Shown here one piece after another: positions 42,202 through 51,907 of a stretch of DNA of 55,624 nt (positions are counted from its first letter, which is position 1; every line of letters starts with the position of its first letter). Under the pieces are notes generated by a model that was not told the origin of the DNA, searched no databases, and saw nothing but the letters and a program-made list of their open reading frames with translations. This DNA is from Blattamonas nauphoetae (taxonomy: Eukaryota; Preaxostyla; Oxymonadida), in NCBI GenBank assembly GCA_033064195.1, contig JARBJD010000422.1, positions 1-55,624 of the forward strand. Reading direction: 5' to 3'. Both the position numbers and the translations under genes were made by a program.

Positions 42202-43049
42202 ATACAACCCTCTTTTTCGAGGGTTTTATGAACAAAACAAACTTGGGTTTGACTTTTTGACATCAGAAAAAAGGTCGAGGACTCGAATCAGAAAACGAGG
42301 CGAGTCCCTCGTTCAAGTATCTGGTCTGGTTTCGCTAAAATGATGTTGAATGATGTCTTCAACGAGTCATCAACTATTGATTATGCTTTGGCTTCGCTGA
42401 ATCGTGTATGGAAGTGTATATGATTGGAAAAAAGTTGGGAAGAGTGTATGAATCCTTCTGATCAACGGGAGAATACTTTCCTTATCTGCTTGTATCAATG
42501 CAGAAGGATTGTGAAAGGGCAACCAAATTTCTTTGTTGATTTTTCTTTTCTTCGAATTTGGGATATCGTATACTCAAAAGAGATTCCAATCCAATCAGAA
42601 AACCGATGATGAATCACCTCTTCTTGATCTCTCACGAGAAGGGTCATGGCAGGAAATAATGTGTTGATCTCCTGATGATTGAAATCTCAATGCTTTGAGA
42701 ACGTGATTCTCACGAATCCACAATCAAAGTGAAAAAACCCGGGAGTTCTCAAAACACAATTGAGTGTCACTGATGGAATTTAGGTGAAATGACTGAAAGT
42801 TTTTAGTGGTCGCTTTGTTTCAGCAAATTCGTTCGTTACTCGAAATAGACAACTTTCTCCTTCTTGTTCGAGTATTCTGACGTGAATTCAACATTTTTTT
42901 CTGGTTTTTCGTTTTCCATATTCTCTCTCCAGGAGAAGGACTACTGTTCATCCAATCAATCTCCATTCTCCCTAGAACTTTGAACTGAGTGTTTATACTC
43001 TTTCTGTGATTTTGAATCGATCAACTCCATCAATTCAAGATCACACATC
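42202..43049. other. Interval without a clear gene
   Basis: Short frames only (for example 42,424-42,609). Nothing recognised. Confidence 0.4.
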
Positions 43050-43640
43050 ATAAAAGCACCAAAATTCATTAAACCGCCATAAATCGAGATTTTGTCTGAG
43101 AAATGCTGTTTAGGTGAGAAAATAATTCAAAAAAAAATGGGAGCTATAGACCCAATATTGGGCCCTGTAGCCTCACACATCAAATCGCATTGAAATACAA
43201 TGAACTTTTCGACGTTACATCTCTACAACGAATCATCCGTTTTCCACCAAATAAAGTACATTCTATTCGAAACGACCTCAAAAAACGATTTGTATGAAAA
43301 AAGATGAAAAATGTTGCCTCTGTGAGGGTTTTCTAGACAATATGGTTTTTTCGACTTTGTTCCAGATACCCTTCTTTTTTCATTCTTTTTACCAAAAATA
43401 TTTGGATCATTAAAAAAAAGTGACTGGCAAAAATATCATAACACTTATTCACTGGTTGTTGAAATATAGCCAAAACGAATTGTTCAAAGTGACACTTTTC
43501 AAGTACAAGGCGGTTTTCTCAATGAGAAGCAGGTATTTTTTGTCAAAAGTTTAGTTTTTTCTTAGTTTGACCATCCTCATCAGATTCCGGGAAAAGCTTG
43601 ATTAATGGCGGTTTCCTGAATTTATGCTCTTTTTTGACGG
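43050..43640. repeat. AT-rich repeat, copy 2, with inverted ends
   Basis: AAAATTCATTAAACCGCCAT near 43,060 recurs inverted near 43,600-43,625 (ATGGCGGTTTCCTGAATTTA). The interior matches the copy at 36,700-37,137 in order: CATCCGTTTT, an ATATGG-TTTTTT run, CCCAAATACC/CCAGATACCC, and TTCACTG(A/G)TTGTTGA.ATAT. A perfect palindrome GCCCAATATTGGG-like hairpin lies at about 43,150-43,170. Confidence 0.55.
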
Positions 43641-44339
43641 TACTACCATATGATGTTGAAACTGGAACGCATTGAAAAAGTGGAAAAGTGCAATTTCGCT
43701 CAACGACATGGGTGCAACTTTTTGAAGTCGGAAATCAATCTCCTTTCTTCAAAAAGGCGACTCTCCCCTCTAGAGGTTGATTTCTGCAAGAGAAAAAGAA
43801 TCAGAACACAAATCCACGAATATTCCGAATGCTGTCTTCTCAAAATGAATTATATACGAGCGTAATTCGGATTCAATCAGCCGATGTGTCCATCAACACA
43901 GATCTTCTGGAGAGAAGCCATCATCAGAGTCACACGAATCACTATGTGCACTTTGTCAACCAGAAGCTGAATCATCAGTATCCAACTACACGGATTTGCA
44001 TGTGGACCATTTCAGTTTGAGTTTCAAAATGTGTGTTGAACATATGACAGGAGTGTCAGTACCTTCTGTGATATGGGATCCGGAAAGGGGGCAGAGACTA
44101 TGTACTCTCCACTGATGAATTGATGGAGGAATCTTTTAAATGTAGGGATCGCACATATTGGTGTCTTTGTCGACGGAGTATTGTCTGAAACTCAACAAAA
44201 ATTGTTTGGTATAAAATAAAAGGAAAAACAAACACGATAAACTGATAAATGTTTATTCCTCTTTTGAGAGTTGAGGGGAGAGTAGTGTATAGAACGAATT
44301 GGGAACCACATTGACATCGACGATACTACTGGAGAAATT
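43641..44339. other. Left flank of the virus-like element
   Basis: No gene is recognised. A promoter-like motif in minus orientation (TATAAAATAAAA at about 44,208-44,222) resembles those of the neighbouring element, so the element, or a decayed part of it, may extend this far. Confidence 0.3.
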
Positions 44340-44346
44340 GTCAACT

Positions 44347-44380
44347 TTATTTTTTTATTTAATTTTTTAATCAGTATAAA
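44347..44380 (+). promoter_or_regulatory. Element-type promoter motif
   Basis: T-rich TTTTTTATTT then TATAAA directly before ATG 44,381; variant of the element consensus TTTTTTATTTTnnTAnAA. Confidence 0.55.
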
Positions 44381-44974
44381 ATGAGTAGAGCATTGACACC
44401 AACTCAACTACTGGAACTGTTAGAACCCGAACATTTGATTCTGAAATCACCACCAACTCTGAATCGACTTGGAACCACATATCTCACGGCGAGCACTTTC
44501 GAATATGTTCACGAAGATAAACCAGATGAGATTTATCGAGTGTACGTAAATTGTTTCGTCAAAGGATCAAGACCACATTTGAATCGTCAAAGATATCTTG
44601 CTGCAACGAATGGATGCACCAAAGAAAAGTTAATTGAATCAATGCAAAGAGAGAATTGTGAACTCATCTCCGAATATACTTATTCAAGTTCACCAGTCAC
44701 ATACCGACATGAAGGAATTGAGTGGAAAGTTGTGCCAGCAAAGTGGATGAAAGGATTTCGAGCTCATGATTGTAAACGAAATCGATACACTCCATCATTT
44801 GTTGAAAACGAATTGAGAAAGGAAAACTGTGAACTCGTTGGACCATACACAAAAGTTCTTGAACCATTCAAATATCGTTGCTTAGACACAGGAACTGTTC
44901 ATTTTGTTCGCTTGGACAATTGGTTATATTTTGGAGATCGACCTCACTTACGTAAACATCATCAGAGATCATAA
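44381..44974 (+). CDS. Repeat-domain protein of the virus-like element, function unknown
   Basis: An intact frame of 197 residues. It contains three diverged units of about 55 residues: around YVNCFVKGSRPHLNRQRYLA, then KLIESMQRENCELISEYTYS with SPVTYRHEGIEWKV, then ELRKENCELVGPYTKVLEPF with LDTGTVHF. Each unit pairs an 'ENCELxxxY' helix-strand with a 'Y...G..w' strand and a 'RPHL'/'RAHD' end. The layout recalls small repeat domains seen beside phage and giant-virus nucleases, without zinc cysteines; that is a resemblance of pattern only. A diverged copy is the next gene. It may be an accessory or host-interaction protein. Confidence 0.6.
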   Translation: MSRALTPTQLLELLEPEHLILKSPPTLNRLGTTYLTASTFEYVHEDKPDEIYRVYVNCFVKGSRPHLNRQRYLAATNGCTKEKLIESMQRENCELISEYTYSSSPVTYRHEGIEWKVVPAKWMKGFRAHDCKRNRYTPSFVENELRKENCELVGPYTKVLEPFKYRCLDTGTVHFVRLDNWLYFGDRPHLRKHHQRS

Positions 44975-45035
44975 AAGTGACGAAATCAAAATAGTTCTTT
45001 ACAAGAGATTAAAATGTTGAAAAATATATTTTTCA

Positions 45036-45054
45036 TTTTTTTATTTTGTACTAA
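45036..45054 (+). promoter_or_regulatory. Element-type promoter motif
   Basis: TTTTTTATTTTGTACTAA directly before ATG 45,055, close to the consensus. Confidence 0.65.
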
Positions 45055-45327
45055 ATGAATGCAACAGTCTCGCCTCAGCGAGGCTTCGAACCCTCGGTGA
45101 GAGTCTCGCCTCAGCGAGGCTTCGAACCCGACAGGGGTCGAGAGACTTCGAACACTTCCAAGTGGAGCCAAAGACGTCGAACGAATGCAAAGCAAGCGTT
45201 GATTGAGTCGATGAAAAAGGAAAATTGTGAGCTCGTTTCTGATTACATTCACGGGTCAACACCGGTCATTTATGTTTTCGAAGGTGTGTCATTTTTGAAT
45301 TTCAATTCAAGAAAAAATAAAAAATGA
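45055..45327 (+). CDS. Short paralogue of the repeat-domain protein, with hairpin repeats in its coding region
   Basis: 90 codons. The first third is made by two copies of a GC-rich palindromic repeat (peptide VSPQRGFEP twice). The second half carries one unit of the repeat domain (ALIESMKKENCELVSDYIHG, then STPVIYVFEGVSF). It overlaps the start of the next gene by four bases. It is shorter than its neighbour, and whether it is a working gene is doubtful. Confidence 0.45.
   Translation: MNATVSPQRGFEPSVRVSPQRGFEPDRGRETSNTSKWSQRRRTNAKQALIESMKKENCELVSDYIHGSTPVIYVFEGVSFLNFNSRKNKK
45058..45145. repeat. GC-rich palindromic repeats inside an element gene
   Basis: TCTCGCCTCAGCGAGGCTTC followed by GAACCC occurs twice (about 45,069 and 45,104), and each holds a GCCTC-AGC-GAGGC hairpin. 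GACAGGGGTC follows. Related hairpins lie at 52,345-52,425 inside another gene of the element. Confidence 0.75.
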
Positions 45328-46244
45328 GTCGACAAAAATACAATTCACAAATGATTGAGAAAATGATTGATCACACACTGTCGACAGCCAATGGGAATTC
45401 GTCAGTGATTGACTCACTACAGACAGAAGTAGAAACGAATCAGAAAGAGGTTGACACACTTAAGAAAACAACCGAAGCACATAAGACCGCAATATCGTCT
45501 ATTCAGAAAGTAGTGAACACAAATGGATCGATCAGTTGTTCAGCCGGTCTTACAACACCAACAATTGGAGGATTGATCAATGTGAATGGAGCGAAGTGGA
45601 ACATCTCAGAGGGATCACTTCCGAAGTATCCTGGAACATATCCGGCATCGACCTTTTCTTCTGGAATTTCAATATCACAATCACTTGCAGAAACTTCAGG
45701 AATTCAGTTCAATGGTGATGGAATAATTATGTGGTCACCCTGTGACAAACCAGCTTTGTATTACTACGATGAGGACACAGGTTCAGGAGTGTTTTCAATA
45801 TCCACAACAGGAAGTTTTTCTCAACTGTCAGACAGAAGAGTGAAAAGAAATTTTGAACCATATCCCGATGTTCTTGAACAACTGAATAAAGTGGAAATTG
45901 TTCGCTACCAATTCAACACATTCGACTCGAAGATCAGCAAAGTCACAAAGCAAATAGAGAATGAGACAGATGAAGAACACTTGAAGAACTTCAAAGAGAA
46001 ATGTGAATGCTTGAAGAAGGAAAGTGGGAAGAAACACATTGGTGTGATTGCACAACAGATCCAAGAAATATTCCCAGAAGTCGTGAATGATTCCAATCCA
46101 GATTGTCTTCAAGTTGATTATGCTGAACTCTCTTGCTTCTGTATCAAAGCCATTCAGGAATTATCCTCTATCGTCGGACAACAACAGACAGTCATAAATG
46201 AACTCATTCAACAATATAATACACTGATTAGTATTCCAACATGA
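45324..46244 (+). CDS. Fibre-like protein with C-terminal S74 intramolecular chaperone domain
   Basis: An intact frame of 306 residues. The N-terminal 70 residues are a heptad coiled coil (SLQTEVETNQKEVDTLKKTT), as in trimeric fibres. A Gly/Ser-rich beta region follows (GGLINVNGAKWNISEGSLPK, then SGIQFNGDGIIMWSPCDKPA). The last 140 residues fit Peptidase_S74: SDRRVKRNFEPYPDVLEQLN, then HIGVIAQQIQEIFPEVV and LQVDYAELSCFCIKAIQEL. In phage tail spikes this domain drives trimer folding and cuts itself off at the Ser of 'SD.R.K', which is present. So this is likely the receptor-binding spike of the particle. It converges with and slightly overlaps the minus-strand gene at 46,228. No clear promoter motif precedes it apart from an A-rich run. 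Confidence 0.8.
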   Translation: MSRQKYNSQMIEKMIDHTLSTANGNSSVIDSLQTEVETNQKEVDTLKKTTEAHKTAISSIQKVVNTNGSISCSAGLTTPTIGGLINVNGAKWNISEGSLPKYPGTYPASTFSSGISISQSLAETSGIQFNGDGIIMWSPCDKPALYYYDEDTGSGVFSISTTGSFSQLSDRRVKRNFEPYPDVLEQLNKVEIVRYQFNTFDSKISKVTKQIENETDEEHLKNFKEKCECLKKESGKKHIGVIAQQIQEIFPEVVNDSNPDCLQVDYAELSCFCIKAIQELSSIVGQQQTVINELIQQYNTLISIPT

Positions 46245-46638
46245 GATCAACCAGAAATTCATAGTACTCTTTGGTTATTTTTCCATTGATTGTCTCTGTT
46301 GTTTCCATCTCGATTGACTCACCAGAACTGTCTTTGAACCAGATCTTCACTATTGATTGTCGAGTGCTTAGTTCCCACTTCTTTCGCTTCGCAATCTGTT
46401 CGTTGCAGAAAGCAACATATGAATCATTGTGTGCATCTGTCTGGATCCAATCACCATGGATTGTGATGTGCTGAGGAATATCTTTTGAAATGACGGTTGC
46501 TGAACCATTTATTTCTTCCTTCACATGAATAAGTTTGCAGTCAAGGAAGTGAACATATTTTTGATTTCGCGAATTGGGAAAATCAGGAGGGAATTGAGCA
46601 GTGTGATGATTTAGAATTGAGAAGTATCGTTTGACCAT
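46228..46638 (-). CDS. Small protein of the virus-like element, unknown
   Basis: 136 residues, open from ATG 46,638 (MVKRYFSILNHHTAQFPPDF). It is mostly beta-strand-like (YVHFLDCKLIHVKEEINGSA; SIVKIWFKDSSGESIEMETT) with an acidic helical end. It is the last gene of the minus-strand cluster, after the first capsid gene, and has its own promoter-like motif. It could be a minor structural protein; no family is recognised. Confidence 0.55.
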   Translation of the reverse strand: MVKRYFSILNHHTAQFPPDFPNSRNQKYVHFLDCKLIHVKEEINGSATVISKDIPQHITIHGDWIQTDAHNDSYVAFCNEQIAKRKKWELSTRQSIVKIWFKDSSGESIEMETTETINGKITKEYYEFLVDLMLEY

Positions 46639-46645
46639 CTTGGCT

Positions 46646-46662
46646 TTCTACAAAAATAAAAT
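46646..46662 (-). promoter_or_regulatory. Element-type promoter motif
   Basis: On the minus strand ATTTTATTTTTGTAGAA lies 7 bases before ATG 46,638. Confidence 0.6.
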
Positions 46663-46669
46663 CCACAAT

Positions 46670-48376
46670 TTAATAACCTCTCTTCACTTCTTCATACGCT
46701 TCTTGGAGTCGACGATCAATGACATATCGCACTCGTGGTTGTCCATTTTCAATCCAGAACAACCAGTATGTTGCCTGATGTAGTGCCAGAATCGGTGGAG
46801 GAGGTCCTTCTGGAGTTGATAAGAAATATGCATCAAATTCCTGACTGATTGGGGTTCCTCTGAAGACAATGTTGATTGATTCTGCTGTCGAAATACCTTC
46901 TTCACCACCAGCAATTTCACTTCGATCTGTTGGAACCATAAACGTGAATGAAGTTTCATCTGTTGCTGCTCTTCTTCTCAAGCCTACTCGATCAACTTCT
47001 TGGTACATGTATTTAATAGTGCGAGGTTCACAGATGGAATTCTCAAACTCTTGTGTTGCCGAACAGCCAATGAAATCACCATTCACCATCATCATTTGAT
47101 AGAACTCTGGTGAGATTGTTGACATTGGGAAATTGGGAAAGTTAGAACCAAGCATTTCGAATTGACCAATGTAGTGAGGATTTCTGAAGACAGTACATTC
47201 ATTTGGTCTATCGGGGAAGAAGCACATTAGATTCATGAGATTGTTGAGTTTGATACTGATGTTTGACCTTACTCCCATGGCATTCGCTTTTGATTGAAAT
47301 GATTGAGTGTCAATTCTTTCTGCTTTGAGCACATACAAAGTCTTTGAATATGTGTTTATCAGCGATTGTTTTGTTGCTTCTGTCATTTCATATCCGTAGC
47401 AGATTGAAGAAGCTTTATCCACACTTGAATTGAGAACTGTCGATGTGGAAGAAATGAAAGAAGTAGTTGCTACAACTCCGGTTGTTGATTGATTTGAAAA
47501 CTCATTGTATTGGTTAACTGGATTTCCTATTTGAGTAAATTCTTGAGTTAAAACGCTGAATTCTCCGTCATGCATTAATTGCATTCGAGATTGACCTATA
47601 TCATTCTGTGCCGATGTAGGGGCAACATCAGATGTATCTTGGAGTGATTTTCGAATGACAGTTGATGGTCGAATTGGACAATACACGAGTGAATCAGTTG
47701 TCAAATGAAAGCTCAAACGTAGATTACCAAAGACTGAATTTGGATACTGATCAAAGGTACTCAGTGGAAGGAGGTTCACAAACGGAATAACCAGTGGAAT
47801 CGTTCTTGTGATTGTATCTGGTAAATCTGAAGATCTCTTATATAGTGGAGCATAGTAGAATCCACAGACACTGTGATCCATTCTCTGAACGTTTTCCCAA
47901 AGACTATAGCAATGCTTCATATTGTTTTTCTCTTCTTGTGACTTGAAAGTGTGATACAGGAATGACTCGTGAACATGGTTATTCTGAAGTGTATTGTCAA
48001 TGATATTTCCTTGACTATCAACGAGTCTCATGTCTCGAATTGCATCTGATGATGATTTGAATCCGAAGAACATTCCGTACAATCCAGCTCTCTCAGTCGG
48101 TGTTGTATCTCTTGGTTTAGTCACCGGTACAGTAATCGTTCGATCTATTCGAAGATGACTCTTCGAAAAGTCAGTCACATCATGACCGTCATACGACAAG
48201 GGAACTTCAATTTCATCTCCAATTCTACATGGCATTGGAGGATTTGTTGGATGCACTTCCTGAATTGAAAACTTGTGCGGCTCTGAATCCCATTGTTTCG
48301 GCAAGTATGATTGCACTTCGATTTGCTCAATCAATGTCGATGTTGGTTTGGAATGATTTGCTCTTTTGCTTCTCAT
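46670..48376 (-). CDS. Major capsid-like protein (double jelly-roll type), copy 1
   Basis: An intact frame of 568 residues. The size, beta-rich composition and two similar halves fit a double-jelly-roll capsid protein. Segments of note are IGDEIEVPLSYDGHDVTDFS near the start, GMFFGFKSSSDAIRDMRLVD, and IPLVIPFVNLLPLSTFDQYP with SVFGNLRLSFHL. The last is the 'P..iPl..ll.....P...f..l.l.l.l' signature usual in these capsids. It has a paralogue just upstream (48,417-51,890) that shares the same motif, so the element has two capsid-type genes. It may form the trimeric capsomers of the shell. The assignment rests on pattern and context. Confidence 0.65.
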   Translation of the reverse strand: MRSKRANHSKPTSTLIEQIEVQSYLPKQWDSEPHKFSIQEVHPTNPPMPCRIGDEIEVPLSYDGHDVTDFSKSHLRIDRTITVPVTKPRDTTPTERAGLYGMFFGFKSSSDAIRDMRLVDSQGNIIDNTLQNNHVHESFLYHTFKSQEEKNNMKHCYSLWENVQRMDHSVCGFYYAPLYKRSSDLPDTITRTIPLVIPFVNLLPLSTFDQYPNSVFGNLRLSFHLTTDSLVYCPIRPSTVIRKSLQDTSDVAPTSAQNDIGQSRMQLMHDGEFSVLTQEFTQIGNPVNQYNEFSNQSTTGVVATTSFISSTSTVLNSSVDKASSICYGYEMTEATKQSLINTYSKTLYVLKAERIDTQSFQSKANAMGVRSNISIKLNNLMNLMCFFPDRPNECTVFRNPHYIGQFEMLGSNFPNFPMSTISPEFYQMMMVNGDFIGCSATQEFENSICEPRTIKYMYQEVDRVGLRRRAATDETSFTFMVPTDRSEIAGGEEGISTAESINIVFRGTPISQEFDAYFLSTPEGPPPPILALHQATYWLFWIENGQPRVRYVIDRRLQEAYEEVKRGY

Positions 48377-48395
48377 TTATAGAAAAATAAAAAAT
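48377..48395 (-). promoter_or_regulatory. Element-type promoter motif
   Basis: On the minus strand ATTTTTTATTTTTCTATAA abuts ATG 48,376. Confidence 0.7.
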
Positions 48396-49348
48396 ACAAT
48401 TCGTTGGCAAGACTTTTCAATTTGGGAAAATCCCTAAATCTTTGTGTAAAGCTTTCAACGTGTGATTTGGATAATACTCAACAATAGGAACGTCATTGCT
48501 GAATCGTAGGACCCACCACGTTGTTGCAGTTGTTGCTAAAATCGGTGCTGGAGGATGAGTAAATGTCGTCATGTCACCACCACTTTGACTTGGATTGTAA
48601 ACATTGTAGTATGTGTCGAGATTACCTTGATAGATCGGTTGTGATCTCAACGTGACAGGAACATTCTGACCTTTAGAACTGATGGAATCATTACAGTTTG
48701 TTGGACATCCACTTCTTTGTGTTGAGAAGCATAGAAGGAAGTCAGTATTGTCATGAATCGGACGCACTCTTGTCATTGTTTCATTTGGATAATTCATATC
48801 ATTTCTGAGTTTATCTTCAACAAGAGAATCTGTTAATGATCGCTCCAAATCATCAGGGACAGCTAGATAAGAATCAAGGTTGAGAGTCGACAATGCGAAC
48901 TGATAGAAGCGAGCTCCAATAGTGGTTGTCGGATTATCCGGATAGTACTTGTTGAGTAGATTCACACGAAGATCCTTCTGCATTGGATTGTGGAAACAGG
49001 TGACTTCATTCTCGTAGTGACGGAAGAGAAGCATGATGTCCTTGGCATTAACAACCACCCTTTGTTGAGTGCAATTAATGCCTGTTTCAGTTGGTGTCTT
49101 CTGAAATGGATAGAACGATATCTTTTCTGCTGGAATAGTTCCTGGACGATTTGTGTACATATTCCTGAGACTCTCTTTCGCGATTTCTTTCATTTTGTAT
49201 CCTGCACTCATGCAATATACAGGGTGGTCACCCAAAACTTGGTCGGACATTTTCTCGCGTTTCAACAGGAATCATGGTTTGATTCTTTTTGTGACTGTTC
49301 ATTTCATCATTTTGCATTCTATGCTTGTTTTTCATTTTTTTGAAAAAA

Positions 49349-50423
49349 ATGGTTCAACTTAGACTTTTGTGGTTTGATCCTTCCCATCATATGTCCTCAA
49401 CTGAATTTCGTATTCGAGATCGGACTTTAATAGAATTTTGCTGGAGAATGCAGCTTCATTACAAAGAAGCTCATTCTCTGCTTGCATCCTACTACCCAGA
49501 CGATAAACCGTGCTTGGAAACCTGCAGAAAAGTTATGAAGGACTTGGAGAACGGCACTTTTTCAGTTACTGGAAAGGTTCCCAATCACGTCAGAAGCAAC
49601 CTCACTCTAATCAACGCCCTTTCTCAAATTTTAGCTGAAGACACTTCATTATCTCTGCGAGCGATGTGGAGAATTACTGGTTTTCATCCACAAACAATCA
49701 AAAATGTCTTCTCGGACATTTTGGCTTAGTCCGACGCTACACTAGATGGGTCCCTCATCTTCTGACAGACTCTCAAAAAACCAATCGCATTCAGCTGGCA
49801 CAGGATCTACTACTCACTCTCAACAAAGAGAAACGAAAAGGATGGAGGTATCTGATCACGGGAGATGAGAGTTGGATCAAATGGACAAACCCTCATTCTT
49901 TCGTTTGGCTTCACCCAAACGACCCTCGACCGGTGAGAGAGCGAATCAACATCGGCAGCGGGAAGACGATGTTGGTGGCGTTTTGGAATTGATTTCACTT
50001 TCCTTCGAATGATCCCCAGAGGGAAAGGAATTACTGCTCAAGTGTTCGTGAACGAGATTTTGGACGAAATGGAAACAGAGATTCTTTTGCAAGACACATT
50101 TGACATCAACGATTTTGTCCGGTATCTTCATATGGACAATGCGCCCTGCCACAACTCCAAGCTGGTCCGTACATTTCTCGAGACTTCTCTATTTTCCAAA
50201 ATTTCTCATCCTCCTTACAGTCCAGATCTCGCCCCGTGCGATTTCTGGCTGTTTGGAGAAATGAAGATGCGCCTGAAAGGTATCATAGTCAAATCAGACG
50301 AAGAACTCAAAAACACATCGATTCATTCATGGCAGAGCAAACCACCGCAAAAGAATCCGAGTATTCGAAAACTGGATCAGACGCTGTGAACTGGTAATTC
50401 AGAATCAAGGCGAGTACATCTAA
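49349..50423 (+). pseudogene. Mariner transposase (DD34D), frameshifted
   Basis: The frame from ATG 49,349 reads MVQLRLLWFDPSHHMSSTEF, then an HTH-type N-terminus (RDRTLIEFCWRMQLHYKEAH; LSLRAMWRITGFHPQTIKNV). The catalytic residues are all visible: ITGDESWIKW, HMDNAPCHNS, and YSPDLAPCDFWLF, with 34 residues between the second and third Asp (DD34D, mariner proper). The C-terminus VFENWIRRCELVIQNQGEYI is also typical. Frame changes of one base lie near 49,715 (T-run before GGCTTAG), near 49,985 and near 50,300, so no full protein is made. At about 345 residues in total it matches the family length. Confidence 0.85.
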
Positions 50424-50795
50424 CCGTCGCATTTTGTTCTCTTTCTCAACTTTTGTTGTATTCTGGAATTTTTGATTTGGTTGACCAAATTTTATCAATA
50501 GCACACTCATTTTGACCATCAAAGTCATTTTTTAGTTTTTCTCACCCCAGGAACTGTTTTGTTCTGACAACATTTCTGAACAGGATTGGAATACACTCAG
50601 ATACAAGTTTTGTGTTTGTATAAGTTTTATCACTTTTCGGAAAGTTCTTCTGTCGAGACATCTCTCACCCATCTCATTCTCGAGATTCAGATGTGTGACA
50701 CTCGGATTCGACGAGCTAACCAAAGACAAAATGAGGTATCTCATCTAAATTCAAGTGAAATGACTTAGGAATAGCATGTTCCAAGAAGTGTCACC
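50424..50795. other. 3' untranslated part of the mariner
   Basis: Non-coding sequence between transposase stop and right terminal repeat. Short frames only. Confidence 0.5.
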
Positions 50796-51890
50796 CCGAC
50801 CAAGTTTTGGGTGACCACCCTGTACATCATCAACGCGATAATCAGTGATGTTGAGGGAAATGTACTGATCTACATATTCTGGTTCAGTAGCCACAATGCC
50901 AGCAGAATTAAAATAGTCGTCTTTTGTTACTGTTGGTTGCTGAAATGATTGACCGATTTGAACAAAGTTCTTGGTGCATGATGTGACAAGATTGTTCAGA
51001 AAGAATGGGCGATGTTTAATGCAATCGGCAATTGATGTTTTTATTGGCGTTGCTGCTTTCGTCCCAACTACAATTGATGATAGAGTATTTTTGAAAGTTA
51101 GTTCAGGATTGACTGGGCAACATACAAACGCATCTTCATTGATGTACACACTGAGTTTCAAATCACCAAATAGACATCGAGGATAGTCAGTCATTCCTGA
51201 GAAAATGAGAAGATCTTCAAGGTTGATTGACACACGAATTGGCACATCAATGGTATCTTTGAAAACACCGCTTCCAGAAGTTGTCGTGAAATCCGACTAT
51301 GGAATATAAACACCAGCGACAGATTCATCGTGTGTCCAAGCATTTTGCCATGGTGTGTGCAAGTGTTTTCGATTCTCCAATTGACTCTTTGGTTTGATCA
51401 TGTTGTAAATATGTGATTCCATTGAGACGTCGTTGTTTGCAGTGCTAGTGATTCTCTGATTGTTGTGAAGAACTGTGAATCTACTAAAGATTGATGCCGA
51501 ATGCTTGAGTCCGACGAAGATGAACATTCTCTCATTCATGAACGATCCCACTTTTCCAGATGTAGTTTGCCAATTGTTGACTTTCAGTGTTGTTGTCATT
51601 GTGAACGTAATGAAGGAATCATCGATTTGACAAATGTCTTGAATACCAGTCAACGGAATGATTATTTCCTGTCCTTTGTAGAATCGTGAATTCTCCGATG
51701 GTTTCAACTCTTCGATCGAAGTACTGTGTGCGCCATCGTTCAATAGGAAATTGACATGATGTTCTGACATTAGCTGTTGTTGGATTTGACCAATATCATC
51801 TCTGGTGTACTTTATTGATCCAGTACTGTTTCCAGTCAATGTTGAGGCTCCATGTCTTTTGTTTGTCAGATGAGTTATATGTGAGTTCAT

Positions 51891-51907
51891 TTTATCAAAA
51901 TAAAAAG
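51891..51907 (-). promoter_or_regulatory. Element-type promoter motif
   Basis: On the minus strand CTTTTTATTTTGATAAA abuts ATG 51,890 of the second capsid-like gene. Confidence 0.65.

Larger units (their letters stand above)
49220..50822 (+). mobile_element. Mariner transposon, 1,603 bp, inserted in a capsid-like gene
   Basis: The perfect 27-bp terminal inverted repeats begin CAGGGTGGTCACCCAAAAC (49,220-49,246 and 50,796-50,822). They are flanked by TA duplications (49,218-49,219 and 50,823-50,824). It encodes a mariner transposase on the plus strand. Identical ends point to a fairly recent insertion, although the transposase is already frameshifted. Only a single copy is seen in the window; the MITE at 18,792 has related ends. 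Confidence 0.9.
48417..51890 (-). pseudogene. Second capsid-like gene of the virus-like element, broken by a mariner insertion
   Basis: Fossil gene of the same capsid type as its downstream neighbour (both have the strand-rich 'P......NL..L......P...FG.L.LS' signature, and similar opening and closing sections). It is interrupted by the mariner at 49,220-50,822 and seems to have about one more break. Its own promoter motif is intact. In double-jelly-roll viruses a second, diverged capsid-type gene could serve as a penton or minor shell component; here it is simply a paralogue of unknown role. Confidence 0.6.

Noticed and set aside
45069-45140. tRNA-like T arm (GGGTTCGAAGCCTC on the minus strand)
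   Set aside because: It is one face of the repeated palindromic hairpin; there is no anticodon arm or acceptor stem.
45058-45145. CRISPR-like array
   Set aside because: Only two repeat units with a short spacer, inside a reading frame of the virus-like element, with no cas genes; the organism is eukaryotic.
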